Shown here: one piece after another, positions 16,609 to 25,269 of the stretch
Numbering within the stretch: the stretch's first letter is position 1
Layout of the letters: the number at the start of each line of letters is the position of its first letter
Assembly (NCBI RefSeq): GCF_030581005.1
Contig: NZ_JAUQSX010000004.1
Coordinates: forward strand, 124,001-188,000
Origin: Hymenobacter mellowenesis
GTDB taxonomy: Bacteria > Bacteroidota > Bacteroidia > Cytophagales > Hymenobacteraceae
DNA length: 64,000 bases
Direction: 5' to 3'
Translations under genes and position numbers: made by a program
The notes under the pieces: model-generated
What the model was told of the DNA's origin: nothing
Database searches by the model: none
Seen by the model: the letters and a program-made list of their open reading frames with translations, nothing else

Positions 16609-18972
16609 ATGAAGACACTTTTCCGCACGGTCGCGCTGAGCAGCGCGGCGCTGCTGGTGGCCGCTACCACGGCCCACGCGCAGCAAAACAACCGCTTCAC
16701 CATCAGTGGCTACGTGCGCGATGGCGCTACCGGCGAAAGCCTGCCCGGCGTGGCCGTGGTGCACCCCGCCAGCGGCCAGGGCACCACCACCAACACCTTT
16801 GGCTTCTACTCGCTCACGCTGGCTTCTTCGTCCGATTCCGTGAAGCTGTTGGTGTCGGCGTTGGGATACGAGCGGCTGCGGCTGGCCGAGAAAGCCGGCC
16901 GCAGCTTCACCCACGATTTCCGGCTGAAACCGTCGTCGGCCGAGTTGGCGGGGGTGGAAGTGGTGGGCAGCCGCGAGGAAAAAGTGGCCGAGAGCACGCG
17001 CATGGGCACCATCAACATTCCGGTGAACCAGATAAAGCTGCTGCCCGCGCTGTTTGGCGAAACCGATGTGCTGAAGGCACTGCAGCTGCTGCCCGGCGTG
17101 CAGGCCGGCGGCGAAGGCAGCAGCGGCCTCTACGTGCGCGGCGGCTCGCCCGACCAGAACCTGCTGCTGCTCGACGGCACGCCCATCTACAACGCCTCGC
17201 ATTTGTTCGGCTTCTTCTCGGTGTTCAATGCCGATGCCATCAAGAACGTGGAGCTGATAAAGGGCGGGTTTCCGGCGCGCTACGGCGGGCGGCTGTCGTC
17301 GGTGGTGGATATTACGATGAAGGAGGGCAACATGCAGAAGCTGCACGGCGAGGGCGCCATTGGCCTCATTGCCTCGCGCTTCACGCTGGAAGGACCGATT
17401 AAGAAAGACACGGCCTCTTTCATTTTCTCGGCCCGCCGCACTTATATCGACATTCTGGCCCGGCCGCTCATCATGGCGCAGGCCAACGGGCTGGTGGCAG
17501 GCTACTACTTCTACGACCTCAACGGCAAGCTGAACTGGAAGCTCGGCGCCCGCGACCGCCTCTACCTGAGCGCCTACCTGGGCTACGACGAGTTTTACGC
17601 CAACGACGAGGACAAGAGCGACAACGGCGACACCTACAAACAGAAAAACGCGCTGGGCTGGGGCAACCGCATTGCCGCCCTGCGCTGGAACCACGTGGTG
17701 AACGACCGGCTGTTCATGAACGCCCACCTCACCTTCACGCGCTACCAGTTCGACGTGGGCTCGACGCAGGAAAACCACTACCAGAACAACGGGCAGACCC
17801 GCGACGAGAAGTACAGCCTGAGTTATCTGTCGAATATTCAGGACGTGAGCGCGAAGGTCGATTTCGACTACGTGCCCAACCCCAGCCACTACATCCGCTT
17901 TGGGGGGCAGGCCATCCGGCACCAGTTCCGGCCCGGCGCCCTGCAAAGCGAGGGCAACGCCGACCCCACCCAGAACCAGGCCGTGGGCCGCCGCATCGGG
18001 GCCAGCGAAGCCAGCCTCTACGCCGAAGATGACGTGAAGCTCAACGACCGCCTGAAGGTGAACGTGGGCCTGCGCCTGAACTCGTTTCTGGTGGAGAAAA
18101 AGCTGTACCCCAGCCTGGAGCCGCGCCTCTCGGCCCGCTATCTGCTCACCGAAGACTGGGCCCTGAAAGGCGCCTACGCCCGCACCACGCAGTACGTACA
18201 CCTGCTCACCAACAGCAGCATCGGCCTACCCACCGACCTGTGGGTGCCCGCCACCGCCAAAACCCTGCCGCAGAAAGCGCAGCAGTTCAGCGTGGGCGCG
18301 GCCCGCAACGTGCGCTTCAAGGGCGAGGACTTTGAGTTCAGCGTGGAAACCTACTACAAGCCCATGCAGAACCTGATTGAATTCCGCGAGGGCGCGGATT
18401 TCATCGGCACCACCGACGACAACTACGAGTCCAAAATCACCAGCGGCCGGGGCTGGGCCTACGGCGCCGAACTGTTTTTGCAAAAGAAAACCGGCAAAAC
18501 CACCGGCTGGATAGGCTACACACTGTCGTGGAGCAACCGCCAGTTTGCGGCCCTGAACCAGGGGCTGACCTACCCCTACAAGTACGACCGCCGCCACGAT
18601 TTCAAGCTGGTGGTCATTCACGAATTCAGCCCCACGCTCACGCTCTCGGGCACGTTCGTGTACGGCACCGGCAACGCCGTGACGCTGGCCCAAGGCCGCT
18701 ACCAGCTGGGCCCCTACGACACATACGACGACTACGGCCCCCGCAACAGCTACCGCATGGCCGCCTACCACCGCCTCGACCTCGACCTGAGCCACACCAA
18801 GAAAAAGCGCTGGGGCGAAGTGGTGAACAGCTTCAGCGTGTACAACCTCTACAGCCGCAAAAACCCCTATTTCATTTACCTGGGCCGCGCCCAGGGCAGC
18901 CAGCAGCTGAGCTACCGGCAGGTGTCGTTGTTTCCCATTTTGCCCTCGTTCAGCAAGACGTTCCGGTTTTAA
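16609..18972 (+). CDS. TonB-dependent outer-membrane receptor
   Basis: This is a 787-residue receptor. The signal peptide ends near TAHAQQ. A carboxypeptidase-regulatory-like domain at about 30-105 (GYVRDGATGESLPGVAVVHP) is typical of Bacteroidota. The plug lies at about 125-230 (LPGVQAGGEGSSGLYVRGGS, DQNLLLLDGTPIYNASH, ELIKGGFPARYGGRLSSVVD) and is followed by a 22-strand-type barrel ending in an aromatic residue (SKTFRF). It imports a ligand across the outer membrane with TonB/ExbBD energy. The DUF4249 lipoprotein downstream (19116) is the usual partner of this receptor subtype. The substrate cannot be told from sequence. Confidence 0.92.
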   Translation: MKTLFRTVALSSAALLVAATTAHAQQNNRFTISGYVRDGATGESLPGVAVVHPASGQGTTTNTFGFYSLTLASSSDSVKLLVSALGYERLRLAEKAGRSFTHDFRLKPSSAELAGVEVVGSREEKVAESTRMGTINIPVNQIKLLPALFGETDVLKALQLLPGVQAGGEGSSGLYVRGGSPDQNLLLLDGTPIYNASHLFGFFSVFNADAIKNVELIKGGFPARYGGRLSSVVDITMKEGNMQKLHGEGAIGLIASRFTLEGPIKKDTASFIFSARRTYIDILARPLIMAQANGLVAGYYFYDLNGKLNWKLGARDRLYLSAYLGYDEFYANDEDKSDNGDTYKQKNALGWGNRIAALRWNHVVNDRLFMNAHLTFTRYQFDVGSTQENHYQNNGQTRDEKYSLSYLSNIQDVSAKVDFDYVPNPSHYIRFGGQAIRHQFRPGALQSEGNADPTQNQAVGRRIGASEASLYAEDDVKLNDRLKVNVGLRLNSFLVEKKLYPSLEPRLSARYLLTEDWALKGAYARTTQYVHLLTNSSIGLPTDLWVPATAKTLPQKAQQFSVGAARNVRFKGEDFEFSVETYYKPMQNLIEFREGADFIGTTDDNYESKITSGRGWAYGAELFLQKKTGKTTGWIGYTLSWSNRQFAALNQGLTYPYKYDRRHDFKLVVIHEFSPTLTLSGTFVYGTGNAVTLAQGRYQLGPYDTYDDYGPRNSYRMAAYHRLDLDLSHTKKKRWGEVVNSFSVYNLYSRKNPYFIYLGRAQGSQQLSYRQVSLFPILPSFSKTFRF

Positions 18973-18993
18973 TTCGGCCGCAGGCTCTAAAAA

Positions 18994-19097
18994 GTCATGT
19001 CGAGCGCAGCCGAGACATCTCGCGTGCCGAAGTAATCCAATCGTTGAAAAAGAATTAGTGGCGGCACGCGAGATGTCTCGGCTGCGCTCGACATGAC
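18994..19097. repeat. Dispersed palindromic repeat, copy 6
   Basis: Arms 18994-19029 and 19062-19097 are perfect inverses (GTCATGTCGAGCGCAGCCGA...). It lies between the TonB receptor and DUF4249 genes, so it would be inside their transcript if they are cotranscribed. Confidence 0.92.
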
Positions 19098-19115
19098 AAT
19101 TAATCTATTCGCAAA

Positions 19116-20105
19116 ATGAAAAACATTTCTCTTGCCGCCCTGCTCCTCGCCGCCACGGCCTTGGCCGGCTGCGAATCGGACGCGGAATTGCCCGAGCCGC
19201 CGCACAAGCCCCGGGTGTCGTTGTTTTATGTGCTCACGCCGGCCCCGCAGGATTCGTCGTATCTGGAGCTGTTTCAGCAGCGCCAGCTCTACGTGAGCAA
19301 CAGCCAGCGCGTGTTCAGCACCGACCGCCTCCTGGGCCGCACCGATGCGGCCGTGGAGCTGCGCGACGCCGCCGGCCGGGTGGTGGAGCGCTACCGGCCC
19401 GTGGGCAATAATTTTTCCTCGAGTTACCGCGGCGACCCTGGCTACTATCGCCCGGTGCTCGGGTTTCGGCCCCAGCCGGGCCAGCCCTACACGCTGCGGG
19501 CCGCCCTGCCGGGCCTCGAAACCGCCGAAAGCACGCTGACCCTGCCGGCCGCGCCCACCATCGAGAGCGTGGCTTTTCAGAAGCGCGGGACCACAAGTTA
19601 CGGCACCGCCACGGGCCGCCTCACCGTGACCGTGCGCGACGACGCCGGCGCCGACAATTATTACCTGGTGTTTGCCCGCGTGCTCGATGCGCAGGGCCAG
19701 CCTTTGCCCTACGGCAACCTGCAACTGGACCAGGACGACGACAGTGGCATCAGCATCGACCAGTTCCAACTGTCGAGCGCCCAGCAGCAATACAACCTCG
19801 GCGCCTTCGGCATTCGCCCCTACGCCGATACCAATCACAACGGCGAGCGCCTCACGCTCAATGCCGACGTGCGCTACAACACCGGCTGCTACACGCCGGG
19901 CGCTTGCCCGCCGCCAGCCTTCGTCGAAGTCACGGTGAGCAGCCTCACGGCCGATGCGTACAATTTTTACCTCTCCAACCGCCGCTACTACGACAGCAAC
20001 GGCAACCCCTTTGCCGAGCCCGCCCCGCTGGCCGGCAACGTGCGCCAGGGCTACGGCCTGTTTGGCGGCGCCACCAACGCCACCTCCCGCGTCCAGATTC
20101 CCTAA
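19116..20105 (+). CDS. DUF4249-type lipoprotein, partner of TonB receptor
   Basis: This 329-residue lipoprotein has a signal ending in the lipobox LAGC (Cys19). The mature protein is beta-rich: DAAVELRDAAGRVVERY, then Y-P-G-like PGQPYTLRAALPGLETAEST, then a second Ig-like half with DNYYLVFARVLD. This matches DUF4249, a Bacteroidota family usually encoded right after CarboxypepD-like TonB receptors. It probably sits on the outer membrane and helps ligand capture. Its exact role is unknown. Confidence 0.82.
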   Translation: MKNISLAALLLAATALAGCESDAELPEPPHKPRVSLFYVLTPAPQDSSYLELFQQRQLYVSNSQRVFSTDRLLGRTDAAVELRDAAGRVVERYRPVGNNFSSSYRGDPGYYRPVLGFRPQPGQPYTLRAALPGLETAESTLTLPAAPTIESVAFQKRGTTSYGTATGRLTVTVRDDAGADNYYLVFARVLDAQGQPLPYGNLQLDQDDDSGISIDQFQLSSAQQQYNLGAFGIRPYADTNHNGERLTLNADVRYNTGCYTPGACPPPAFVEVTVSSLTADAYNFYLSNRRYYDSNGNPFAEPAPLAGNVRQGYGLFGGATNATSRVQIP

Positions 20106-20194
20106 CTGAACCATTAAACCCGGCGCCCGCGTTTTCGTCTAAAGCCTGTAAATTGTCCTTCATCCTTAATCAATGCGCTTCGGCGCAATGCCTT

Positions 20195-20485
20195 ATGCGG
20201 ACTAAATCAATGTTTCTTGCTTTCGGCCTGTTCCTGTTGCTGCTGAGCAGCCAGGCGGCCAATGCCCAGGTTCGGGTCAATGTCGGCATCGGCTATCCGC
20301 CGCCCCGGGCCTATTACGGCCCCCGCTACTACCCGCCCCGCCCGCCCGTGGTGTACGCCGTGCCGCCGCCCCCCGTGTACTACGCTCCCGCTCCCGTTTA
20401 TTATGCGCCCCGCCCGGTGTACTACGCGCCCCGGCCATACGGCTACCGGGGCCGCGTCTACGGTGGCCACGGCCGTCGCTGGTAA
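20195..20485 (+). CDS. Small secreted Pro/Tyr-rich protein
   Basis: This 96-residue protein has a signal peptide ending at QAANAQ. The mature part is almost entirely low complexity: Pro, Tyr, Arg and Gly with several VYYAP/RPVYYAP units, ending in a Gly/Arg-rich GYRGRVYGGHGRRW. No fold is recognised. Proteins with such tyrosine-proline repeats are often cell-surface or matrix components. The first in-frame ATG at 20195 is used; ATG 20210 is also possible. Confidence 0.65.
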   Translation: MRTKSMFLAFGLFLLLLSSQAANAQVRVNVGIGYPPPRAYYGPRYYPPRPPVVYAVPPPPVYYAPAPVYYAPRPVYYAPRPYGYRGRVYGGHGRRW

Positions 20486-20501
20486 GCGCGGTCTGGAAAG
20501 G

Positions 20502-20537
20502 AAAAAGCCCTGCTGCCTTGGTAGCGGGGCTTTTTTT
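20502..20537 (+). terminator. Rho-independent terminator
   Basis: AAAAAGCCCTGCT stem, 7-base loop, AGCGGGGCTTTTTTT. It follows the Pro/Tyr-rich protein gene. Confidence 0.8.
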
Positions 20538-20659
20538 ATGCCGACGGCAACATCGCGGCAGCAATGCCGCGACCGCGTTTGGCTCGACGACTTGGTTGCC
20601 GGGCCGGCAACTGCAATTATGCTTAATCTTACGGCCTCAATAAACCGCCTTCGCATCTG

Positions 20660-21259
20660 ATGAAATCCTTTACGCTCACCCTCGGCGCGGCCCTGCTGCT
20701 GGCCGGCTGCAACCAAAACCCGCCCGCCACCTCCACGCCCACCGCTACCGCCGACACCGCGCCCGCTACTCCTATTGCGGTCGACTCGGCCAATGCGGCC
20801 ACCGGCACGGCGCCCGATGCCGCGGCTACGGCCCCCGTGCCTGCCGCCGCGCCCCAGCTGCGCGCGGCCGAAACGCTCAAGCTGGCCTTCGCCTTCAAGC
20901 CCGCGCCCAACCCCGACGATGCCGGCCGCCCGCGTACCAGCGCCCATCTGCTGCTGCAAGGCCGCCAGCCGCAGGACATCGACTTGGGCAATTTCGCCGG
21001 CAAGCCCGACGTGGTGGATGCCGCCAAAGCCAAACAGGCTGGCTTTCCGGCCGGCATGCTGCTGGGCTTCCGCAGCTACCAGGCTGCCACCGGCACCAGC
21101 CAGGACCTAGCCGTGCTGAACGTGGACGGCCGCCACTTGCGCATTGTGCAGCGCAAAGTGGAGGAAACCGCCCCCGAACCCGGCCCCTTCGAAACCGCCC
21201 GCGAGATTCCGCTGCCCGGCAACACGCAGCTCGTGGTAGCATCTCCGGCGAAAAAGTAG
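20660..21259 (+). CDS. Hypothetical lipoprotein with Ala/Pro/Thr-rich linker
   Basis: This 199-residue predicted lipoprotein (lipobox LAGC, Cys17) has residues 18-65 forming a low-complexity Ala/Pro/Thr linker and a C-terminal domain of about 130 residues (LKLAFAFKPAPNPDDAGRPR, AHLLLQGRQPQDIDLGNF, LGFRSYQAATGTSQDLAVLN). No family is recognised. It is followed 22 bp later by the cupin gene on the same strand. Confidence 0.7.
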   Translation: MKSFTLTLGAALLLAGCNQNPPATSTPTATADTAPATPIAVDSANAATGTAPDAAATAPVPAAAPQLRAAETLKLAFAFKPAPNPDDAGRPRTSAHLLLQGRQPQDIDLGNFAGKPDVVDAAKAKQAGFPAGMLLGFRSYQAATGTSQDLAVLNVDGRHLRIVQRKVEETAPEPGPFETAREIPLPGNTQLVVASPAKK

Positions 21260-21281
21260 GGTGAAATGCGTAGGTTAGGGC

Positions 21282-21659
21282 ATGGAAAATCCCTCTCTCC
21301 TCGGCCCCATGAAGGGCGCCACGCGCCGCGAAGTCGGCGGCGTGCAGGTTGACGTCGTGCCCACGGGCAATGCCCGCGTCAAGCGCATTGTGTACCCCAT
21401 CGGCTTTCGTTGGTCGAAAAACCTCAAGGACATCGTGGGCACGCCCTTGTGCACGCATGCGCACGTGGGCTTTCTGGCCAGCGGCCGCTTCAATATCCAG
21501 TACGCTGACGGGGCCATTGAAGAGTTTGTGGCCCCGCAGGCCGTGGCCATTGCGCCGGGCCACGACGGCTGGGTGGTGGGCAACGAGCCCGCCATTCTCA
21601 TCGAATTCGACTTTGAAGGCGAAACCGTGGAGCGCCTGGGCCTGCCCAGCCGGCATTAG
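21282..21659 (+). CDS. Cupin-domain protein
   Basis: This 125-residue single-domain cupin has the first motif in LCTHAHVGFLASGRFNIQY (one His-rich loop) and the second in VAIAPGHDGWVVGNEPAILI. The pattern of Gly turns and His residues supports a metal-binding double-stranded beta helix. The substrate is unknown. It lies close downstream of a lipoprotein gene and converges with a DHFR-family gene across a strong hairpin at 21681-21712. Confidence 0.75.
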   Translation: MENPSLLGPMKGATRREVGGVQVDVVPTGNARVKRIVYPIGFRWSKNLKDIVGTPLCTHAHVGFLASGRFNIQYADGAIEEFVAPQAVAIAPGHDGWVVGNEPAILIEFDFEGETVERLGLPSRH

Positions 21660-21680
21660 TTGCTCCAGTAGCAAGCGGTT

Positions 21681-21712
21681 GCGGGCCCCGGCGTTTCAGC
21701 GCCGGGGCCCGC
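21681..21712. terminator. Bidirectional GC-rich hairpin
   Basis: Perfect 13-bp arms (GCGGGCCCCGGCG / CGCCGGGGCCCGC) with a 6-base loop between convergent genes. There is no T run, so termination by it is likely but not certain. Confidence 0.65.
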
Positions 21713-21715
21713 GGC

Positions 21716-22246
21716 TCAGGCCCGCTCGTAGGTGAGCACCAGCACGCCCGTGCGGGTGGCGTGCGACGACACCAGCTTAAAATCGGACCCGATTTCGGTG
21801 GTGAACAGGTGCTGCCCGCTGCCCAGCACCAGCGGAAACACCATGAGGCGGTAGGTGTCAATCAGGCCGTGCCGGCGCAGGTACTCCACCAGCTGCCCGC
21901 TGCCGTAGATGAGCAGGTTCTGGCCGGGCTCCTGCTTGAGGCGCGCCACTTCGGCGGCCACGTCGCCCTGCATAATCTCGGCGTTCCAGCCGGCCGTTTG
22001 GAGCGTGCGCGAGGCCACGTATTTGGGCAGGCGGTTCATGATTTCGGCGTCGGGCGCGTCGGGCGCGTTGGGCCAGGCCTCGGCAAAGGCCTCGTACGTC
22101 ACGCGGCCCAGCAGCAGGGCATCGGCCGAAGCCATCAATTCTCCCTGAAACTCGCCCAGTTCTTCATTGAAGTAGGGGGCCGTCCAGGCCGGGTTTTCCA
22201 TCACGCCATCCAGCGTCAGGTATTCGGCGGCAATTACTTTGCTCAT
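21716..22246 (-). CDS. Dihydrofolate reductase / RibD C-terminal family protein
   Basis: This is a 176-residue protein of the RibD_C/DHFR-like family (the YyaP/YwjB group). MSKVIAAEYLTLDGVMENP is the N-terminal hallmark, ADALLLGRVTYEAFAEAWP is the NADPH-proximal helix, and LLIYGSGQLVEYLRRHGLID is the nucleotide-binding Gly loop. These are reductase-like proteins of largely unassigned substrate and not the essential folate DHFR. A VOC gene follows the same orientation upstream, and both may be cotranscribed. Confidence 0.88.
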   Translation of the reverse strand: MSKVIAAEYLTLDGVMENPAWTAPYFNEELGEFQGELMASADALLLGRVTYEAFAEAWPNAPDAPDAEIMNRLPKYVASRTLQTAGWNAEIMQGDVAAEVARLKQEPGQNLLIYGSGQLVEYLRRHGLIDTYRLMVFPLVLGSGQHLFTTEIGSDFKLVSSHATRTGVLVLTYERA

Positions 22247-22267
22247 GGTGAATAGATAAAAAGCTGA

Positions 22268-22693
22268 TTATCCGCAGGCCGGCTTGTCAAAACTGAATAC
22301 CCACTCGGTCCCAAACCGGTCGATGAGGGTGCCAAACTTACCGCCCCAAAACATATCGGCCAGCGGGTCGACAACGGTGCCGCCCTCGCCCAGCCGGGCA
22401 AACAAAGTGTTGATTTCCTCGTCGCTGCTGCAGGTCAGGAGCATGGCGATGTTGTTGCCGGGCGCAAACGGGCGGCGGGTGTCCAAGGCGTCGCAGGCCA
22501 TGAGCACGAGCGGGCCGGCAGTCAGGGTGCCGTGCATAATCTGGTCCTGGGCTTCGGCGGGCATTTGCTCGGCCATGGCCGTATCGCCGACGCGCGTCAG
22601 GTTGAGCTCGCCGCCCAGGCAGCTCTGGTAGAAGGAGAGGGCTTCGCGGCATTTGCCGTCGGGGAATGCGATGTGGGGACTGAGAAGAGCCAT
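22268..22693 (-). CDS. VOC (PhnB/3-demethylubiquinone-like) family protein
   Basis: This 141-residue glyoxalase-fold protein starts LLSPHIAFPDGKCREALSFY and has GDTAMAEQMPAEAQDQIMHG in the middle and DPLADMFWGGKFGTLIDRFG near the end, the pattern of PhnB-like VOC proteins. The ATG at 22693 starts the first strand; the open frame to 22756 adds an unlikely N-terminus. The gene lies 21 bp upstream of the DHFR-family gene. No substrate is assigned. Confidence 0.85.
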   Translation of the reverse strand: MALLSPHIAFPDGKCREALSFYQSCLGGELNLTRVGDTAMAEQMPAEAQDQIMHGTLTAGPLVLMACDALDTRRPFAPGNNIAMLLTCSSDEEINTLFARLGEGGTVVDPLADMFWGGKFGTLIDRFGTEWVFSFDKPACG

Positions 22694-22746
22694 GGGTTTG
22701 GGGTTAGGGGTGAATAATTGATTGTGAGGTTGTTTGTTGTAAATGA

Positions 22747-22847
22747 GAACGGTCATGCTGAGCTTGTCGAAGCATCTCTACTGCTTCGTTGAACCTGTTG
22801 AATTACTTGCGCGGTAGAGATGCTTCGACAAGCTCAGCATGATGTTC
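22747..22847. repeat. Dispersed palindromic repeat, copy 7 (GCTTGTCGAAGCATCTCTAC variant)
   Basis: Arms 22747-22784 and 22811-22847 are near-perfect inverses; both carry the AGCTTGTCGAAGC form. It lies between the DoxX-like and VOC genes. Confidence 0.9.
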
Positions 22848-22870
22848 TGATTCAGCATTTCAGTTACAGC

Positions 22871-23308
22871 TTACAGCGTGGCTGCGGCCGGAGTCGCGAA
22901 AGCAGCTTCCGTTTCATCGGCGGTGGCGGTTTGGGGGCGGCTGCTGAGGTAGCGCTTCCACAGGAAGTAAATCCCGAACAGCACGGCCGTCATCACCAAC
23001 GCCGGCAGCGTGCCCACGACGCCCAGCCCGGCAAAGGCCACCGAAGCCGCCGCGCCAATAAAATCGATGGCAAAGCCCGCGAAAGCCCATTCTTTGAGCG
23101 TGCGGTACTTGTTCTGGAGCAGGGCCAGTGCGCCCAGGATTTTGGCCGCGCCCGTGATGTCCATGATGTAGATGGGGTAGCCGAGCGCCTTCATCGCGGT
23201 CACGCCGTTTTGCTCGTGCAGCAGGCCGGCCACGCCGTCGGCCAGCATCATGAGGCAAAACAGGATGGTGAGGGTCCAATAGAGGCGGGCGGTGGTGCGA
23301 GGTTTCAT
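22871..23308 (-). CDS. DoxX-like membrane protein
   Basis: This is a 145-residue four-helix membrane protein. Helices are at about 8-27 (LYWTLTILFCLMMLADGVAG), 45-65 (LGYPIYIMDITGAAKILGAL), 76-95 (FAGFAIDFIGAAASVAFAGL) and 100-118 (LPALVMTAVLFGIYFLWKRY). KILGALALL and the Gly-rich first helix match the DoxX-like family (PF13564) of small quinone- or redox-linked membrane proteins. The start at 23308 is chosen because the longer frame runs back into palindromic repeat copy 8. It is divergent from the GlxA-type regulator. Confidence 0.82.
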   Translation of the reverse strand: MKPRTTARLYWTLTILFCLMMLADGVAGLLHEQNGVTAMKALGYPIYIMDITGAAKILGALALLQNKYRTLKEWAFAGFAIDFIGAAASVAFAGLGVVGTLPALVMTAVLFGIYFLWKRYLSSRPQTATADETEAAFATPAAATL

Positions 23309-23350
23309 GGCGATGGTTGATTTGAGGGGTGAGAAAACGTCGAGAAAAAG

Positions 23351-23442
23351 AACGGTCATGCAGAGCGCAGCGAAGCATCTCGCGTGCTGTAAGTAATTAG
23401 TTGAAGCACGCGAGATGCTTCGCTGCGCTCTGCATGACTGTT
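23351..23442. repeat. Dispersed palindromic repeat, copy 8
   Basis: Perfect or nearly perfect arms 23351-23388 and 23405-23442 (AACGGTCATGCAGAGCG...CGCGTGCT and inverse) with the shortest loop of the family. It lies in the divergent DoxX/GlxA intergenic region. Confidence 0.93.
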
Positions 23443-23566
23443 GAAAAGACACTCATTTGCTAAAAATGCGATTGACTAACTGGTTTAGCAAAGGTATTAG
23501 CAAAATATAGATGGGCAAGGGGGCATTTGCGCCCAACTCAGGGGCCGAATGCGCCATCGTTGTGCC

Positions 23567-23574
23567 TACATTTG
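23567..23574 (+). promoter_or_regulatory. -7 element immediately before the GlxA-type gene
   Basis: TACATTTG matches TANNTTTG exactly but ends only 5 bp before the ATG at 23580. If used, transcription would start at or next to the A of the start codon. Confidence 0.4.
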
Positions 23575-23579
23575 GCGTC

Positions 23580-24563
23580 ATGAAGCACGTATCTATTCTG
23601 GTGCCGGCCGGCGAGGCGGTGGTGGGCAGCATCGAGGGGCCGCACAAGGTGCTGAGCCAGGTGAATGAGCTGTTGGCGGGTGCCGGCCAGCCGCCGGCCT
23701 TTCACATCGAGCTGGTGGGCCTCACGAAGCACAAAACCTTCAACCGCGGGCTGTTCACGCTGCACGCCCACCGCACCATCGACGAGGATTTCCAGACCGA
23801 CCTCATCATTATTCCGGCCCCGCACGGCGACCTGGCCGAAGCCGTGGCCCTCAACCACGACCTCATCGCCTGGATTGCCCGCCAGCACGCGCACGGGGCC
23901 GAAGTGGCCAGCCTGTGCCTGGGCGCGTTTCTGCTGGCCGCCACCGGCCTGATGGACGGCCGACAGTGCGCCACCCACTGGCTGGGCGCCCCGCAGTTTG
24001 CGACCATGTATCCGGCCGTGCACCTCGTGGCCGAGCAGGTGATTACCGACGAACAGGGCCTCTACAGCAGCGGCGGGGCTTATTCCTACCTCAACTTGGT
24101 GCTGTATTTGGTTGAGAAATACGTGAGCCGCGACGTGGCCGTGTGCTGCGCCAAAGTGTTTCAGATTGACATCGGGCGGCGCAGCCAGTCGCCGTTTGTC
24201 ATCTTCCGGGGCCAGAAGGACCACGACGACGCGCCCATTCGCAAGGCCCAGGAGTTCATCGAGCAGCACTACCCCGAGCGGCTGGCCGTGGACGAGCTGG
24301 CCGCCCAATGCTGTCTGAGCCGCCGCAACTTCGAGCGCCGCTTCAAAAAAGCCACCGCCAACACCGTGGCCGAGTACGTGCAGCGCGTGAAAATCGAAGC
24401 CGCCAAAATGAGCCTCGAATCATCGCAGGACAACGTGAGCGAGGTAATGTACTCGGTGGGCTACTCCGACAGCAAGGCCTTCCGCACGCTCTTCAAGCGC
24501 ATCACCGGCGTGTCGCCGCTGGCCTACCGCGACAAGTACAGCCGCAAGGCCCTGGCCGCGTAG
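23580..24563 (+). CDS. GlxA-family AraC-type transcriptional regulator
   Basis: This is a 327-residue regulator. Residues 1-190 form a DJ-1/PfpI-like class I glutamine-amidotransferase fold (VSILVPAGEAVVGSIEGP; DLIIIPAPHGD; ASLCLGAFLLAATGLMDGRQ, with a Cys at the nucleophile elbow). Residues 220-320 hold two AraC helix-turn-helix motifs (LAVDELAAQCCLSRRNFERR and VSEVMYSVGYSDSKAFRTLF). ATG 23580 starts the first strand. It probably senses a small molecule or redox change and controls the divergent DoxX-like gene and perhaps the VOC and DHFR-family genes beyond it. Confidence 0.9.
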   Translation: MKHVSILVPAGEAVVGSIEGPHKVLSQVNELLAGAGQPPAFHIELVGLTKHKTFNRGLFTLHAHRTIDEDFQTDLIIIPAPHGDLAEAVALNHDLIAWIARQHAHGAEVASLCLGAFLLAATGLMDGRQCATHWLGAPQFATMYPAVHLVAEQVITDEQGLYSSGGAYSYLNLVLYLVEKYVSRDVAVCCAKVFQIDIGRRSQSPFVIFRGQKDHDDAPIRKAQEFIEQHYPERLAVDELAAQCCLSRRNFERRFKKATANTVAEYVQRVKIEAAKMSLESSQDNVSEVMYSVGYSDSKAFRTLFKRITGVSPLAYRDKYSRKALAA

Positions 24564-24590
24564 GCCCCCGAGCACTGCGGTGAAAACGAC

Positions 24591-24637
24591 TCGGCCCCCG
24601 GCGGCGCAGTGCTGAGCACTACGCCGCCGGGGGCCGA
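24591..24637. terminator. Long bidirectional hairpin
   Basis: Perfect 16-bp arms (TCGGCCCCCGGCGGCG / inverse) with an inner AGTGC-TGA-GCACT hairpin give a stem of over 20 bp between the convergent AraC-type and secreted-protein genes. Confidence 0.75.
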
Positions 24638-24687
24638 ATCATGTAGCGGTGGGCCTCGTCGCCAGCCCACCGCCCGGACTGGGTCGG

Positions 24688-25167
24688 TTAGCGGGTGGCC
24701 GAGGCCACCAGTTCCGAGGTTTTGTCGGCCATCAGCTCGCGCACCGAAATGGCGGTTTGGGCGTCGGCTTTCACGTCCACGTTGTAGCGATACCGCTCGC
24801 GGCCTACACGCAGCAGTACGGCGTATTGGCCGGCGGGCAGGCCTTTGAAGCTGAGCTGGCTGCCGTAGGAAGCGCGGCGGTTGGTTTCGCTTACCAGGGA
24901 AGTTTTGTTGGACAGGCACACCACATCCATGTGCATGCGCTGCTGGGTGGGGTTTTCAACGGTCAGCCACAGGCTCTGGGCATCGGCCTGCTTGGCTTTC
25001 ACAGAAGGAGCATCCTGGGCCAGCGCCGAGCCGACAGTGCCCAGCACGGCCAATCCGCCGAGCAACAGGGGCCGCAGGAACGGAGCCGAAGCCAGGCGCT
25101 GGGCGCTGGTGGTGGTGGTGGCGCCAGTCAGTTGCTGGGCGGAGCGGAGGGAGAGGGAACGGTTCAT
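24688..25167 (-). CDS. Secreted hypothetical protein
   Basis: This 159-residue protein has a long N-region and a signal-like hydrophobic stretch (FLRPLLLGGLAVLGTVGSALAQ) ending at residue 51. The mature domain of about 108 residues (LWLTVENPTQQRMHMDVVCL, LPAGQYAVLLRVGRERYRYN) looks like a small Ig-like or transthyretin-like beta sandwich. No family is named with confidence. The start at 25167 (MNRSLSLRSA) fits a promoter 103 bp upstream. An imperfect palindrome overlaps that promoter and may control it. Confidence 0.7.
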   Translation of the reverse strand: MNRSLSLRSAQQLTGATTTTSAQRLASAPFLRPLLLGGLAVLGTVGSALAQDAPSVKAKQADAQSLWLTVENPTQQRMHMDVVCLSNKTSLVSETNRRASYGSQLSFKGLPAGQYAVLLRVGRERYRYNVDVKADAQTAISVRELMADKTSELVASATR

Positions 25168-25269
25168 GGTACTTACAGAAAAAAGGTGAGGGTGAAAATT
25201 TTGCAGAAAAAAGGCGGGGTAGGGAAGCGGAGAAGAAGGGCGGCTTATAGTACTGGGCGACGAACAGTA

